41,371 bases of DNA from Oscillospiraceae bacterium (GTDB taxonomy: Bacteria; Bacillota; Clostridia; Oscillospirales; Oscillospiraceae): positions 1-41,371 of the forward strand of contig JAFTGD010000001.1 in the NCBI GenBank assembly GCA_017458065.1. The letters run 5' to 3'. How positions within the stretch are numbered: position 1 is the first letter of the stretch; each line of letters opens with the position of its first letter. The translations under genes were made by a program, and so were the position numbers. The notes under the pieces were generated by a model, which was not told the origin of the DNA, made no database searches, and saw only the letters and a program-made list of their open reading frames with translations. This document shows, one piece after another, positions 34,355 through 41,371 of the stretch.

Positions 34355-34548
34355 TACAGATTCCGATCAGGAAGGACACCACACTGGAAGATGCAGTCGA
34401 GAGAGCGCCGGAGACCATGTCTGTTTTCCGTTTGCTCGGGATATGCTGCATCAACGACCGCAACCGGAATATGACCATAGAGGAACTCTGTCGGTCCTGT
34501 AATATTGAGCCGGACTCTTTCCTGGCAGCACTGAACAAAATAATCTGA
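34351..34548 (+). CDS. ScdA_N/DUF542-like small protein
   Basis: The 65-aa protein reads DTTLEDAVERAPETMSVFRL, LGICCINDRNRNMTIEELCR and SCNIEPDSFLAALNKII. This is the single-domain pattern of ScdA_N (DUF542), normally found at the N-terminus of RIC/ScdA iron-sulfur repair proteins and as a separate domain in anaerobes (TLxE.V...P....VF..LGIDYCCG). Here the metal-site dyad is shifted to ICCIN. It overlaps the preceding stop and is the last visible gene of the operon. The IS1182-like end begins two bases after its stop, so genes that once followed may have been lost. Confidence 0.75.
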   Translation: MIQIPIRKDTTLEDAVERAPETMSVFRLLGICCINDRNRNMTIEELCRSCNIEPDSFLAALNKII

Positions 34549-34549
34549 A

Positions 34550-35579
34550 GGCGTTGTCTCAAAATAGCAATTAAGGCTATTGAGAGGCAACGCCTCTTTC
34601 GTTTGACCAGGAATGTTGAAAATTACGGTCAGATCAAGCGATGAGATGTCAAAATGCGGAAAACCATCCAAGGAGTACTGCAAAACAGCAGTGCTCCCGG
34701 ATGGTTTTCCTGTGTTGAGTTTTTAGGAAAAGCTACAGTCCGGCCGGAAACCCCTTTGGAACTACGAGACCTGTTCCCAAGCGACCATTTTGGTTTTTAT
34801 GATGCAGCTTGAGCATGTTGTAGGCCAGACTCAGCAATGTCCATTCCACTTCAACTTTAACGGTGCTGCGGAGAAGGAAGCGACGAAATCCCATGTCTTC
34901 TTTGACCATAGCGAAGACGCCCTCGGCCTGGATGCTGCGGTTCACACGGATCAGCTTTCCTTCGTTTGTGTTGATCTGTTCTTCCATCGCGTCTCTTTGC
35001 CTGGCAAAGCGCTTGGAGACGTATATAACCTTGTTTCTATCCTCCAACGGTTTCTTGCTTCCACAGGCGCGGATGCACTTTTCCTTCATTGGGCAGCCCG
35101 CACAGTCTTTGCAGCTGTAGACGGACGTTTCCATCTTAAAGCCATTTTGAGAAGTGGTTTTCTTAATGCCGTCAAAGGTGATCGCCTTTCCGTTTGCACA
35201 GGTATATGTGTCTGTCTCTGCATTGTATGCCATGTTTTCCCGGCGGCTGATGTCTGTACGGTACTTTTTTGTCTTCCTTTGTTCGTGATTGGAAGGCTTT
35301 ACAAACAGAGCAATATCCTTTAATTCCTCAAAGTAGCAGTAGTTTTCTTCGCTCTCATAGCCAGAGTCCGCACAAATCTGCTTTATCTCGTACTGCTTCA
35401 AGTACTCTGTAAACGGGATCAACGTATGTACGTCATTCCGGTCAGCGCTGATGTAATTGCCGATGATGAACTCTTCCGAGGTCGCCACATTCACATTGTA
35501 ACCGGGCTTGAGCTGGCCGTTGCGCATATGGTCTTCCTTCATATGCATGAACGTAGCGTCATGATCCGTTTTGCAATAA
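34550..35579 (-). mobile_element. IS1182-like insertion sequence, 5'-truncated, inverted
   Basis: The 3' terminal repeat GGCGTTGTCTCAAAA lies at 34550-34564. The element reads on the minus strand and retains its downstream hairpin (about 34635-34715) and the transposase C-terminus. Similarity to the copy at 15215 stops at about 35579 (TTATTGC), where a dynamin-like gene begins. It is related to but not identical with the first element. Confidence 0.85.
34733..35579 (-). pseudogene. IS1182-family transposase, C-terminal part
   Basis: The frame holds YCKTDHDATFMHMKEDHMRN, ADSGYESEENYCYFEELKD, the cysteine cluster CKDCAGCPMKEKCIRACGSK, and the end LGTGLVVPKGFPAGL. The N-terminal domain and the first catalytic Asp are missing. 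Residues differ from the other copy throughout (for example EIKQICADSG instead of PIKRVCVDAG), so the two were acquired separately or diverged long ago. Confidence 0.85.
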
Positions 35580-36760
35580 GGCAAGACGAGATAATTGAAC
35601 AGACTGAAGCGGAGTTAAAAGCATTTTTAGGAAATAATTATAAGGGAAGTATTTCTATAAACGGTCTGTTGAGCTTTTGTGGGTTGGCAGTCGACAACAA
35701 TGGGAATACAACCATTGTCGATGAAAAAGATAAGAGCTTACGTGTTGACCAACAGAAATACTTAAAAGAGTATTCTTACGAAGCACGAGATCTTGTAAGA
35801 GATGGCCACATAGCAATTGTACAAGACACGATTTCCGCAAAAGTTAATAATGTGGAGTCATATATATATGAGGAAAATATCAAAAAACTTCGAAGCCGCC
35901 TTCAGAAGATGCAGACCAAAGTCGACAAACTGAACGCAGCAGAGTCTTCAAAAATAAGGGGTTTCATTCAAGTCTATAACGAGTTTGAATCAAACTGTTA
36001 TAACGCTAAAGAGGATTTTATTCAAGCAATCAGACATGTAGGATACAATGCGGCATCCGATGCTTTCCTAGATATAAAATCAGAATTGTTCTATATGGTC
36101 GAAACGGAAAAAGGAAAGACGAAGACATCAGATATCCAAGGGTATTTTGATGCACATAAGGACCGAATTATCCGAAGTATCCAAGAAAGAATAAACAAAA
36201 AGATGGCTCAGGCGGAACAAGATTACGCTGAAGCTATAAAAGATGCACAGGAACGATTAGTTAAAGACTTCAAGAGAGAACAAACAGTATTTGAAATATC
36301 TTTATCTTCAGAAAACCTTTCGTTGGATGATATTCTTGGGAATGCGTTAAAGTATTCTTGGAAATCGTTCGGTAATGATGCATTTCGGGTTGGAAGTTTA
36401 GCTTTAAGCGGTGCAGGTATAGGTTCATTAGTTGCTCTTGGTATAGGTACAATTATTGGAGCTGCGATTGGCGCATTAGTTGGAATACTTAGCAGTATAT
36501 GGAACTTCTTCGCAACAGAGAATTCAAGAGTAAACACAGCAAAAGAAAAAATCGAGAGAGCAATTAATGAACAGATTGATGTTGTCTCTGATGATATCAA
36601 ATCCGAAATAGATAAACTCGATTTTGAGCAACGTATAAACGCAAGTTATGACCAGATTTATGAGCAAGCTGAAAAGCAAAAAAATGCATTAACACAGATA
36701 GAAAGAGTACTTAGTGTTGTATCAAGCGAATTGGGAAGAAAGAGTCGTAAGGTTTCATAA
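35580..36760 (+). pseudogene. Dynamin-like (LeoA-type) protein, C-terminal part
   Basis: The coding text begins QDEIIEQTEAELKAFLGNNY directly after the IS remnant and runs to TAA at 36758-36760 (about 393 aa). It contains long charged coiled coils (EENIKKLRSRLQKMQTKVDK, AQAEQDYAEAIKDAQERLVK). A glycine-rich hydrophobic paddle, GSLALSGAGIGSLVALGIG and TIIGAAIGALVGILSSIW, lies near the end. This matches the trunk and membrane-insertion paddle of bacterial dynamin-like proteins, some of which are phage defence or vesicle-related. The N-terminal GTPase is missing, cut by the IS. The identification rests on architecture rather than a catalytic motif. Confidence 0.5.
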
Positions 36761-36774
36761 GGAGGAGGCAACCG

Positions 36775-36810
36775 ATGTATAGCTTCAATGATTACATAGA
36801 TAATAAGAAT
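36775..36810 (+). pseudogene. Start of an unknown gene, cut after ~12 codons
   Basis: A perfect AAGGAGGAGG site precedes ATG 36775, which begins MYSFNDYIDNKNE. The frame then runs into the DUF4317 fragment out of phase and stops at TGA after 26 codons. It looks like the beginning of the gene that followed the dynamin-like gene, joined to another gene's end. Confidence 0.45.
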
Positions 36811-37057
36811 GAGCTTATCGGAAGAGCAGATTGCAGCATTCAATGGGGCATTTGAGGAAAGATTTGGGAACATCGCGCTGAATCCTGAGATTATCGTCGA
36901 TACCAGGAAATTTGAGGTCAAAACCGGAGATGTTACAATCTCCGTCAATCCGGACCAGAGTTTTCTTGTTGAGTCAAGAGAGATAAATGGGAAAAAATAT
37001 ATCATGATTCCGGCAGACAGCGGAGCTGAGCTAAATGGTTTCTCGGTGACAGTATAA
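36809..37057 (+). pseudogene. DUF4317 protein, C-terminal fragment
   Basis: The 82-aa frame reads LSEEQIAAFNGAFEERFGN, then VDTRKFEVKTGDVTISVNPD, FLVESREINGKKYIMIPA and ELNGFSVTV. This fits the last ~80 residues of DUF4317 proteins (NTRKFEVKTPDVVIQVNPD...VNGV). A full protein is about 400 aa. The apparent ATG is probably fortuitous. Confidence 0.7.
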
Positions 37058-37075
37058 TAAAGTCTTTTCTACTAA

Positions 37076-37125
37076 CAGTGGGAAGCAAAGATCCTGATGG
37101 TAAACTTTGCTTCCCACTGTCTTTT
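37076..37125 (+). terminator. 15-bp intrinsic terminator
   Basis: CAGTGGGAAGCAAAG (37076-37090) pairs perfectly with CTTTGCTTCCCACTG (37105-37119) and is followed by TCTTTTTG. It lies 19 bp after the DUF4317 fragment stop. Confidence 0.85.
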
Positions 37126-37129
37126 TGAT

Positions 37130-37436
37130 TGTTACTCTGTCGCTTAAGAGGCATCCTTTGAAGAAGTCAATGATTCCCTTTTCCTCATCACATTTGATTT
37201 CATCAGAATTATCAATCTCATGCCGATAACCGGAATAAAGCCTGGTCTTTATCTCATGCTCTTTTTCTTCAGGCCGGTTTGTAGTCTGACAGACGCCTTC
37301 TCCCCAATTGCCAATCAGGTCCAGGTCGCCGCCAATGTTGTAGTTTGGCAGATCAGCCGGTACTTTGGATGACCGTCCTTTTCCCTGGCGCAGTCCATAA
37401 TAAAGGAACCAGTAATAAAAAATTTTTTTCTGTCAT
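37130..37436 (-). pseudogene. Small hypothetical gene frameshifted at A7/T6
   Basis: AAAGGAT precedes ATG 37436 (MTEK). The frame meets seven A and six T and stops after 27 codons. Removing one A restores a frame of about 100 codons: FYYWFLYYGLRQGKGRSSKV, PADLPNYNIGGDLDLIGNWG and EKEHEIKTRLYSGYRHEIDN, then IIDFFKGCLL. Its amino-acid composition looks like real protein, but no family was recognised. It could be a mutated gene, a sequencing error, or a slippage-prone on/off tract. Confidence 0.45.
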
Positions 37437-37511
37437 ATCCTTTCACAGCTTTTCATAGAATTCCGTAATTTGCTCTAAAAGTTACTGTTTTGCGATTTTT
37501 CGTTGTTTTTA

Positions 37512-37540
37512 TTGACTTTTTATGGTGTTTTAGTTATACT
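37512..37540 (+). promoter_or_regulatory. Promoter of the integrase operon
   Basis: TTGACT (37512-37517) and TATACT (37535-37540) are spaced by 17 bp and lie about 135 bp before the first gene of the recombination operon. The long AT-rich leader between them carries no other gene. Confidence 0.65.
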
Positions 37541-37676
37541 TTTGATGCATAGTTCATGGGATCATGTGTTTGCTATTAAACCTCAAATACGTCTCAGGAA
37601 AGATTATCACTGCCAAACACTTTTCAAATGAGCAAAGCACTATTTGATATGATAACACTGGAAAGAGCTTTCATAT

Positions 37677-38135
37677 ATGGCAGAAATAAAAGCTAGCGAT
37701 TCTTCTATTGAAGAGCAGCCCGAAACAGGTCTCCCGTTTGTGTCGGCGTCATGTGATATTCCACCTGCCCGTGGTCATAAGCGTAGAGGAAACGGAACAG
37801 GATCAGTACGGCAGATGTGGGACGGCCGCTGGAAAGCAATGATAACTACGGAAATATACACCGTACCCACTGAACATGGCAAAATACTCACACGAAAGCA
37901 CACCAAAAGCAGAATTTTTCTGACAGAAAAGGAAGCGGAACGCGGAATAATCCAGCTCAAGGAAGAATATGAGAAAATGGGAGGGATCACTGATTTCAAG
38001 AAGCATTGTATTGAATTAAAAGATGGACTTGCGAAGAAAGACGCTCATATTAAGGATTTGAAGGCTCAATTGTCCAGACTTCAAAATAACATTGCTGAGC
38101 TGGGAACACACACTGAACAATCCAATAAGATTTGA
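37677..38135 (+). CDS. Stand-alone arm-binding-domain protein next to the integrase
   Basis: The 152-aa protein shares its core with the N-terminus of the integrase just downstream. RGNGTGSVRQMWDGRWKAMI corresponds to RANGTGSVTQLENGQWRAKI, and RKHTKSRIFLTEKEAERGI to RKSTKSRVYPTKHAAELGI. This is the AP2-like/arm-type DNA-binding domain of Tn916-type tyrosine integrases, without any catalytic domain. A C-terminal coiled coil (KDLKAQLSRLQNNIAELGTH) follows. Its end lies 10 bp before the integrase start, so they form one operon. It may bind the same arm sites and modulate integration or excision. Confidence 0.7.
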   Translation: MAEIKASDSSIEEQPETGLPFVSASCDIPPARGHKRRGNGTGSVRQMWDGRWKAMITTEIYTVPTEHGKILTRKHTKSRIFLTEKEAERGIIQLKEEYEKMGGITDFKKHCIELKDGLAKKDAHIKDLKAQLSRLQNNIAELGTHTEQSNKI

Positions 38136-38145
38136 AGGTATACAC

Positions 38146-39357
38146 ATGGCTAGAATTATTACAAATAACTCCTTATCATTAGAAGAGCAAAAAGACAAAC
38201 CAGTTGTTCTTTCGCCTCCAAAAGAGATGTCTCACTCAGCAGTCGGGAACAAGAAGCGTGCGAATGGTACTGGTTCTGTCACACAACTCGAAAATGGCCA
38301 ATGGCGGGCTAAAATCATAACAAAAGTATATACTGTAATTGACGATAACGGTAAAAAATGCACACGGAAAAGCACGAAGAGCCGTGTATACCCCACGAAA
38401 CATGCTGCCGAACTTGGAATTAAAGAGCTTTGGTTGGAATATGAAAGAGATAGAAATGGCGGACTAACTAGCAACCCTACACTTTCAGAAGTTTATTCAG
38501 TCTGGGATAAGTGGTATGATCGCTTTGGACGTTCAAAGCAGACTTCTGACTGCTATCGTTCTGCTTATTTGCATTTGAAACCGCTTTATAACGAAAGAAT
38601 ATCAGAAATCACTATTGACCAGCTACAAAATTGCCTTGACAGTTGCCCTAGAGGGAAACGAACACGTGAAAACTTAAAAACCCTTATTGGTCTTCTCTAT
38701 AAATATGCCGTTCCTCGTTCTATGGCAAGAGAGAATCTCGCCCAGTACTTGATTGTATCATATAACAAAGACAATGAGAATATTCCCCGTCAATCATTAA
38801 CAGACCAAGAAATTGATCGTCTGTTTAAGCTTGCAGAAATTGATGAAGATGCAAAAGACGTCTGCTGCCTGATATACCTTGGGCTGAGGCCCTCAGAATT
38901 TCTCAATCTTAGAGTTGAAAAGACCGACCTTGAGCGAGGATACATTATCGGCGGTTCAAAAACTGAAGCTGGAATAGACCGGATTGTCACCATCGCACCT
39001 CGAATTGAAAAATATATGCGCGAACGGATCGGAACAAGAACTGAAGGTTTTGTTTTTGGGAATCCCGACCGTAAATATGCAAGGCGAGACCTGAAGCGAT
39101 GGAGTGAGGGACCTTTTCGTCATGTACTGGAGAAGGCAAAAATCGATAATCCTCTGGTTAAAGCTGGAGGAGGGACCAAAAGAAAAAGGATAACGCCTCA
39201 TAACTGTAGGCATACTTTTGCGAGGCTCGTCAAAAAAGTCAACGCTCCTGTTGAAGATAAAATGGCGCTGATTGGACATGCAAACGAAGACCAGCTCAGG
39301 GATTACATGGACTCAACATTACCTGAACTGAGAAGAATTACAGACCAGCTCAAATGA
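38146..39357 (+). CDS. Tyrosine recombinase integrase
   Basis: GAAGG precedes ATG 38146. The 403-aa protein has the arm-binding domain (about 38-95), a SAM-like core-binding domain (about 110-195) and the catalytic domain. Catalytic residues seen are Arg in LGLRPSEFLNL, Lys in GGSKTEAGIDRIV, His-x-x-Arg in TPHNCRHTFARLVKK, His in LIGHANEDQ, and the nucleophile Tyr in LRDYMDST. It should catalyse integration and excision at the tRNA-Ala repeat 580 bp away. All catalytic residues appear present, so the enzyme may be active. A terminator follows at 39458. Confidence 0.93.
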   Translation: MARIITNNSLSLEEQKDKPVVLSPPKEMSHSAVGNKKRANGTGSVTQLENGQWRAKIITKVYTVIDDNGKKCTRKSTKSRVYPTKHAAELGIKELWLEYERDRNGGLTSNPTLSEVYSVWDKWYDRFGRSKQTSDCYRSAYLHLKPLYNERISEITIDQLQNCLDSCPRGKRTRENLKTLIGLLYKYAVPRSMARENLAQYLIVSYNKDNENIPRQSLTDQEIDRLFKLAEIDEDAKDVCCLIYLGLRPSEFLNLRVEKTDLERGYIIGGSKTEAGIDRIVTIAPRIEKYMRERIGTRTEGFVFGNPDRKYARRDLKRWSEGPFRHVLEKAKIDNPLVKAGGGTKRKRITPHNCRHTFARLVKKVNAPVEDKMALIGHANEDQLRDYMDSTLPELRRITDQLK

Positions 39358-39457
39358 GAAGGAACAGATGAGACTCATCATACGTGAGAATCATAATGAT
39401 ATCTGCTTCAATGAGAACGCCATATCACTTCACCGTGAATCATATTTTTGTGAAAAG

Positions 39458-39492
39458 AAAGGACGCTTCATTAAATAGAGGCGTCCTTTCAT
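39458..39492 (+). terminator. Integrase terminator
   Basis: AAAGGACGC (39458-39466) pairs with GCGTCCTTT (39481-39489) about 100 bp after the integrase stop. Confidence 0.7.
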
Positions 39493-39878
39493 ATATGCCG
39501 AATTATACTTTTCACGCCAGTTGAGGTATTAGATAAGCCATTTTTTGAAAAATTAAGAAAATAACAATTTCAATCAAAATATAGGCTAATTGTCCAAATT
39601 ATATCCACATTGCGAACAATTTCAGCGTTTTCCAAAGGCTCTCATTAATCTTCATTTCCAAAAACGGCGTCATTTAACAATATGTTCATATTTGGGGAGT
39701 GTTTTTCTATTCCCCACCAAAAATTAGTCGCCACGGCGTTATCCACGATATCTATTGTTTGGCCTAAAATGTTCTAAAACTCATAACGTAGTAATAACAA
39801 CTTTTCATTGCAGTTCTTTTCAAAATTCGCCACGCAGCAAAAAGTATTTATGGTTGAAAAGTTTCGCAAACAGCAAAA
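39493..39878. other. AT-rich stretch between integrase and tRNAs
   Basis: No gene is supported. It lies where integrase arm-type sites of the right end would be. A GGGGA/TCCCC inverted repeat (about 39696-39715) and several related AT-rich words (for example CGCCACG at 39730 and 39829) are visible, but no clear repeat array. Confidence 0.45.
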
Positions 39879-39900
39879 AACCACACCTTTCGGTGTGGTT
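39879..39900 (-). terminator. Terminator after tRNA-Val
   Basis: AACCACACC (39879-39887) pairs with GGTGTGGTT (39892-39900) and on the minus strand is followed by TTTTTTG. It ends the tRNA-Ala/tRNA-Val transcript five bases after the CCA. Confidence 0.8.
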
Positions 39901-39940
39901 ATTGTGGTGGACGATACAAGACTCGAACTTGTGACCTCCC

Positions 39941-40056
<116 letters not shown>

Positions 40057-40144
40057 GTGAACAAGCGATAATATAGCAGAAAACAGGGAAAAAGTCAAGC
40101 ACTATTTTTAGTTGGGGGCAATTTATTTCATTGCCCCCGTTTTA

Positions 40145-40885
40145 TCAGTGATCGTGGCCTTTTTCTGCACCTTTGGCGCCTACGCCAAAGTGCAGTTCCT
40201 TCATGCCTTCCACCTCGTCACAGATCCCCTTGAGAGAGCAGACCGAACAGTCCGTCGGCAGACCTTCAAGGATCGTCGTGAGGGTGTTGGTGATATCATT
40301 CGCCTTTTTGGCGGTATCCTTCATGCCGGTATAGTCATAACCGGGAGCGGTTACAAAAATCACCGTTGCGTTCAGGACGTTGATATCCTTTTTATAGGCC
40401 TTGATATAGCTGGATCCGATGCTGCGGAAACTGATACCGCGTTTGATCGCCTGCTTGGAAACACGGATCTGCTCGCGGTAATTCTCCGGTGAGATCCGGA
40501 CCATGTACCCTTCCGGATAAACATGGTACTTGGCAAACTCAATGTCCTTCAGAATGCGATATACCTTCTCGTTATCGTCATCCAGAACGCCGACCCGAAG
40601 CAGAACAATCCTTGCAAAATCCGTATCGGAACGGATCTCTTTCAGGTCCGGTCCATACAGGAGCACCTGGTCCCGGTTAACAAGGTCGGCGTCAGAAGTA
40701 AACAGGACATAGTTTGCAGACCCCTTGCCGCTTGCGCCGAGCTCATATGCCGCATCTCGCTGCATGACCAGCTCGCTCGAGCCGATATCCGTCCAGCAGT
40801 CGCGCTCGGAATAATCCCAGACCTTTGGCGAACCTTTCGCCAGAAATGCCTGTGTGTCTTTGATCAGGGAATTATACAGTTCCAT
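40145..40885 (-). CDS. CODH/ACS beta-subunit-like protein
   Basis: The 246-aa protein reads SANYVLFTSDADLVNRDQVL, LYGPDLKEIRSDTDFARIVL, LKDIEFAKYHVYPEGYMVRI, FRSIGSSYIKAYKKDINVLN and LEGLPTDCSVCSLKGICDEV. From memory this resembles small proteins annotated as carbon monoxide dehydrogenase/acetyl-CoA synthase beta subunit family, and the CxxCxxxxxC near the C-terminus suggests a metal or iron-sulfur site. It lies on the host side of the tRNAs, downstream of a small membrane peptide and a BcrA/BadF-type activase. It probably belongs to an acyl-CoA dehydratase or reductase locus. The functional assignment is tentative. Confidence 0.5.
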   Translation of the reverse strand: MELYNSLIKDTQAFLAKGSPKVWDYSERDCWTDIGSSELVMQRDAAYELGASGKGSANYVLFTSDADLVNRDQVLLYGPDLKEIRSDTDFARIVLLRVGVLDDDNEKVYRILKDIEFAKYHVYPEGYMVRISPENYREQIRVSKQAIKRGISFRSIGSSYIKAYKKDINVLNATVIFVTAPGYDYTGMKDTAKKANDITNTLTTILEGLPTDCSVCSLKGICDEVEGMKELHFGVGAKGAEKGHDH

Positions 40886-40891
40886 ATGCGA

Positions 40892-41047
40892 TTAGAACAC
40901 CTGGTCTACTTTCTTCTGATCAAACATCAGGTTGACCTGTTTATAGGCCCAGCCCAGAACCTTCTGATCCAGGTTCCAGAAGTAGACCGCAAACAGGATC
41001 GCTACAACCGCGAAGAGGACCTTGCACAGCTTCTTCACAAATTTCAA
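40892..41047 (-). CDS. 51-aa membrane peptide, TTG start
   Basis: AAAGGAG lies eight bases before TTG 41047. The peptide reads KFVKKLCKVLFAVVAILFAV, YFWNLDQKVLGWAYKQVNLM and FDQKKVDQVF, with one N-terminal membrane helix. It stands between the activase and the CODH-like gene on the same strand with short gaps, so it is probably translated. No family was recognised. Confidence 0.65.
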   Translation of the reverse strand: MKFVKKLCKVLFAVVAILFAVYFWNLDQKVLGWAYKQVNLMFDQKKVDQVF

Positions 41048-41130
41048 TGGAATAAGCTCCTTTCAATCATTTTCAGTTGGATGCGGGAGAAGCGCAGATA
41101 GCGCTTCTCCCTTTCAGGCTTCAGGGAGAC

Positions 41131-41371
41131 TTACTTCTTCGCGAGGCCCTTCTGGCGTGCATACTCGGCAGCACCCAGCGCGCCCATGAGCTGCGGGTCG
41201 GTCTTGAGGTTGACGACCTTCAGCTTCAGGACATGCTCGATGGCTTCCTTCAGACCGTCGTTCTTGGCGCAGCCGCCGGTCAGCGTGATGCTGTCGGTGG
41301 CGCCGGCCTTCTTGGCCATGACAAAGCAGCGCTTTGCAACTGCCATCTCGATACCGGCAGCGATCTCATCC
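41131..41371 (-). CDS. BcrA/BadF-type acyl-CoA dehydratase activase, C-terminal part
   Basis: The frame is open to the window edge and ends at TAA 41131. It reads DEIAAGIEMAVAKRCFVMAK, ITLTGGCAKNDGLKEAIEHV and LKTDPQLMGALGAAEYARQK. TGGxAKNxG followed by DPQxxGALGAA is the last nucleotide-binding part of BcrA/BadF/HgdC ATPases, which activate 2-hydroxyacyl-CoA dehydratases or benzoyl-CoA reductases with ATP. The N-terminal part lies outside. Confidence 0.85.
   Translation of the reverse strand, partial: DEIAAGIEMAVAKRCFVMAKKAGATDSITLTGGCAKNDGLKEAIEHVLKLKVVNLKTDPQLMGALGAAEYARQKGLAKK

Noticed and set aside
36775-37057. Programmed frameshift joining the short start ORF with the DUF4317 part
   Set aside because: The latter matches only the C-terminus of a ~400-aa protein, so a deletion junction explains it better than frameshifting.

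Overview
The window looks like DNA of an anaerobic, low-oxygen Clostridia-type Firmicute. The signs are strong AGGAGG ribosome sites, Firmicute-type tRNAs, IS1182-like insertion sequences, a Tn916-like type IV secretion remnant, and anaerobic radical SAM and activase-type enzymes. It appears to be a roughly 40-kb integrated genomic island plus about 1.3 kb of host chromosome on the right. An identical 89-bp direct repeat (1-89 and 39941-40029) runs from inside a tRNA-Val(GAC) gene to the anticodon stem of a tRNA-Ala(GGC) gene. The complete tRNA-Ala and a tyrosine integrase (38146-39357) lie at the right copy. This is the arrangement expected of attL/attR for an element that uses tRNA-Ala as its target.

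Layout. (a) 90-2379: left end with a truncated conjugation module on the minus strand (two pilin-like proteins, a VirB6/TrbL-like protein, a 46-aa membrane peptide) and an IS3-type orfA remnant. (b) 2490-3365: three gene fragments (hypothetical, SLOG/DUF1273-like, large serine recombinase). (c) 3373-6842: GC-rich glycogen/maltodextrin phosphorylase, a divergent AraC regulator and the first ~56 codons of a GH42 beta-galactosidase. (d) 6843-9640: a string of broken genes (AarF/UbiB, DnaA-like, PD-(D/E)XK nuclease-like, zinc ribbon, helicase chimera). (e) 9875-15174: GC-rich alpha-amylase divergent from a maltodextrin-type ABC importer (binding protein, MalF, MalG). (f) 15215-16742: internally deleted IS1182-like element, followed by DUF3854 primase-like and sortase B fragments and a decayed higB next to an apparently intact higA.

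(g) 18408-29239, minus strand: a heme operon. It encodes every step from glutamyl-tRNA to uroporphyrinogen III (hemA, hemB, hemL, hemC, cobA-hemD fusion), siroheme formation (SirC-like dehydrogenase, CbiX/SirB-like chelatase) and the alternative siroheme-dependent route to heme (ahbA, ahbB, ahbC, ahbD). (h) 29719-34548, plus strand, divergent from the heme operon: a tightly coupled six-gene operon. It encodes a Tat-exported small protein, a two-CXXC redox protein, two paralogous radical SAM enzymes with Tes/TrsS-like architecture on either side of a PaaK-like CoA ligase, and a ScdA_N/DUF542-like protein. This is the best candidate for an uncharacterised system. (i) 34550-35579: a second, truncated IS1182-like element in inverted orientation, so blocks g and h sit between two related IS elements. 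(j) 35580-37436: truncated dynamin-like protein, DUF4317 C-terminus and a frameshifted small gene. (k) 37512-39489: promoter, a stand-alone arm-binding-domain protein and the integrase. (l) 39905-41371: tRNA-Val, tRNA-Ala and host genes (CODH/ACS-like small protein, TTG-started membrane peptide, BcrA/BadF-type activase C-terminus).

The island therefore combines degraded mobile-element genes with intact metabolic cargo: alpha-glucan use, complete siroheme-dependent heme synthesis, and the radical SAM/CoA-ligase operon. All identifications come from motif and family recognition by eye; no database search was run. The many abrupt junctions also leave open the possibility of assembly chimerism at some points.
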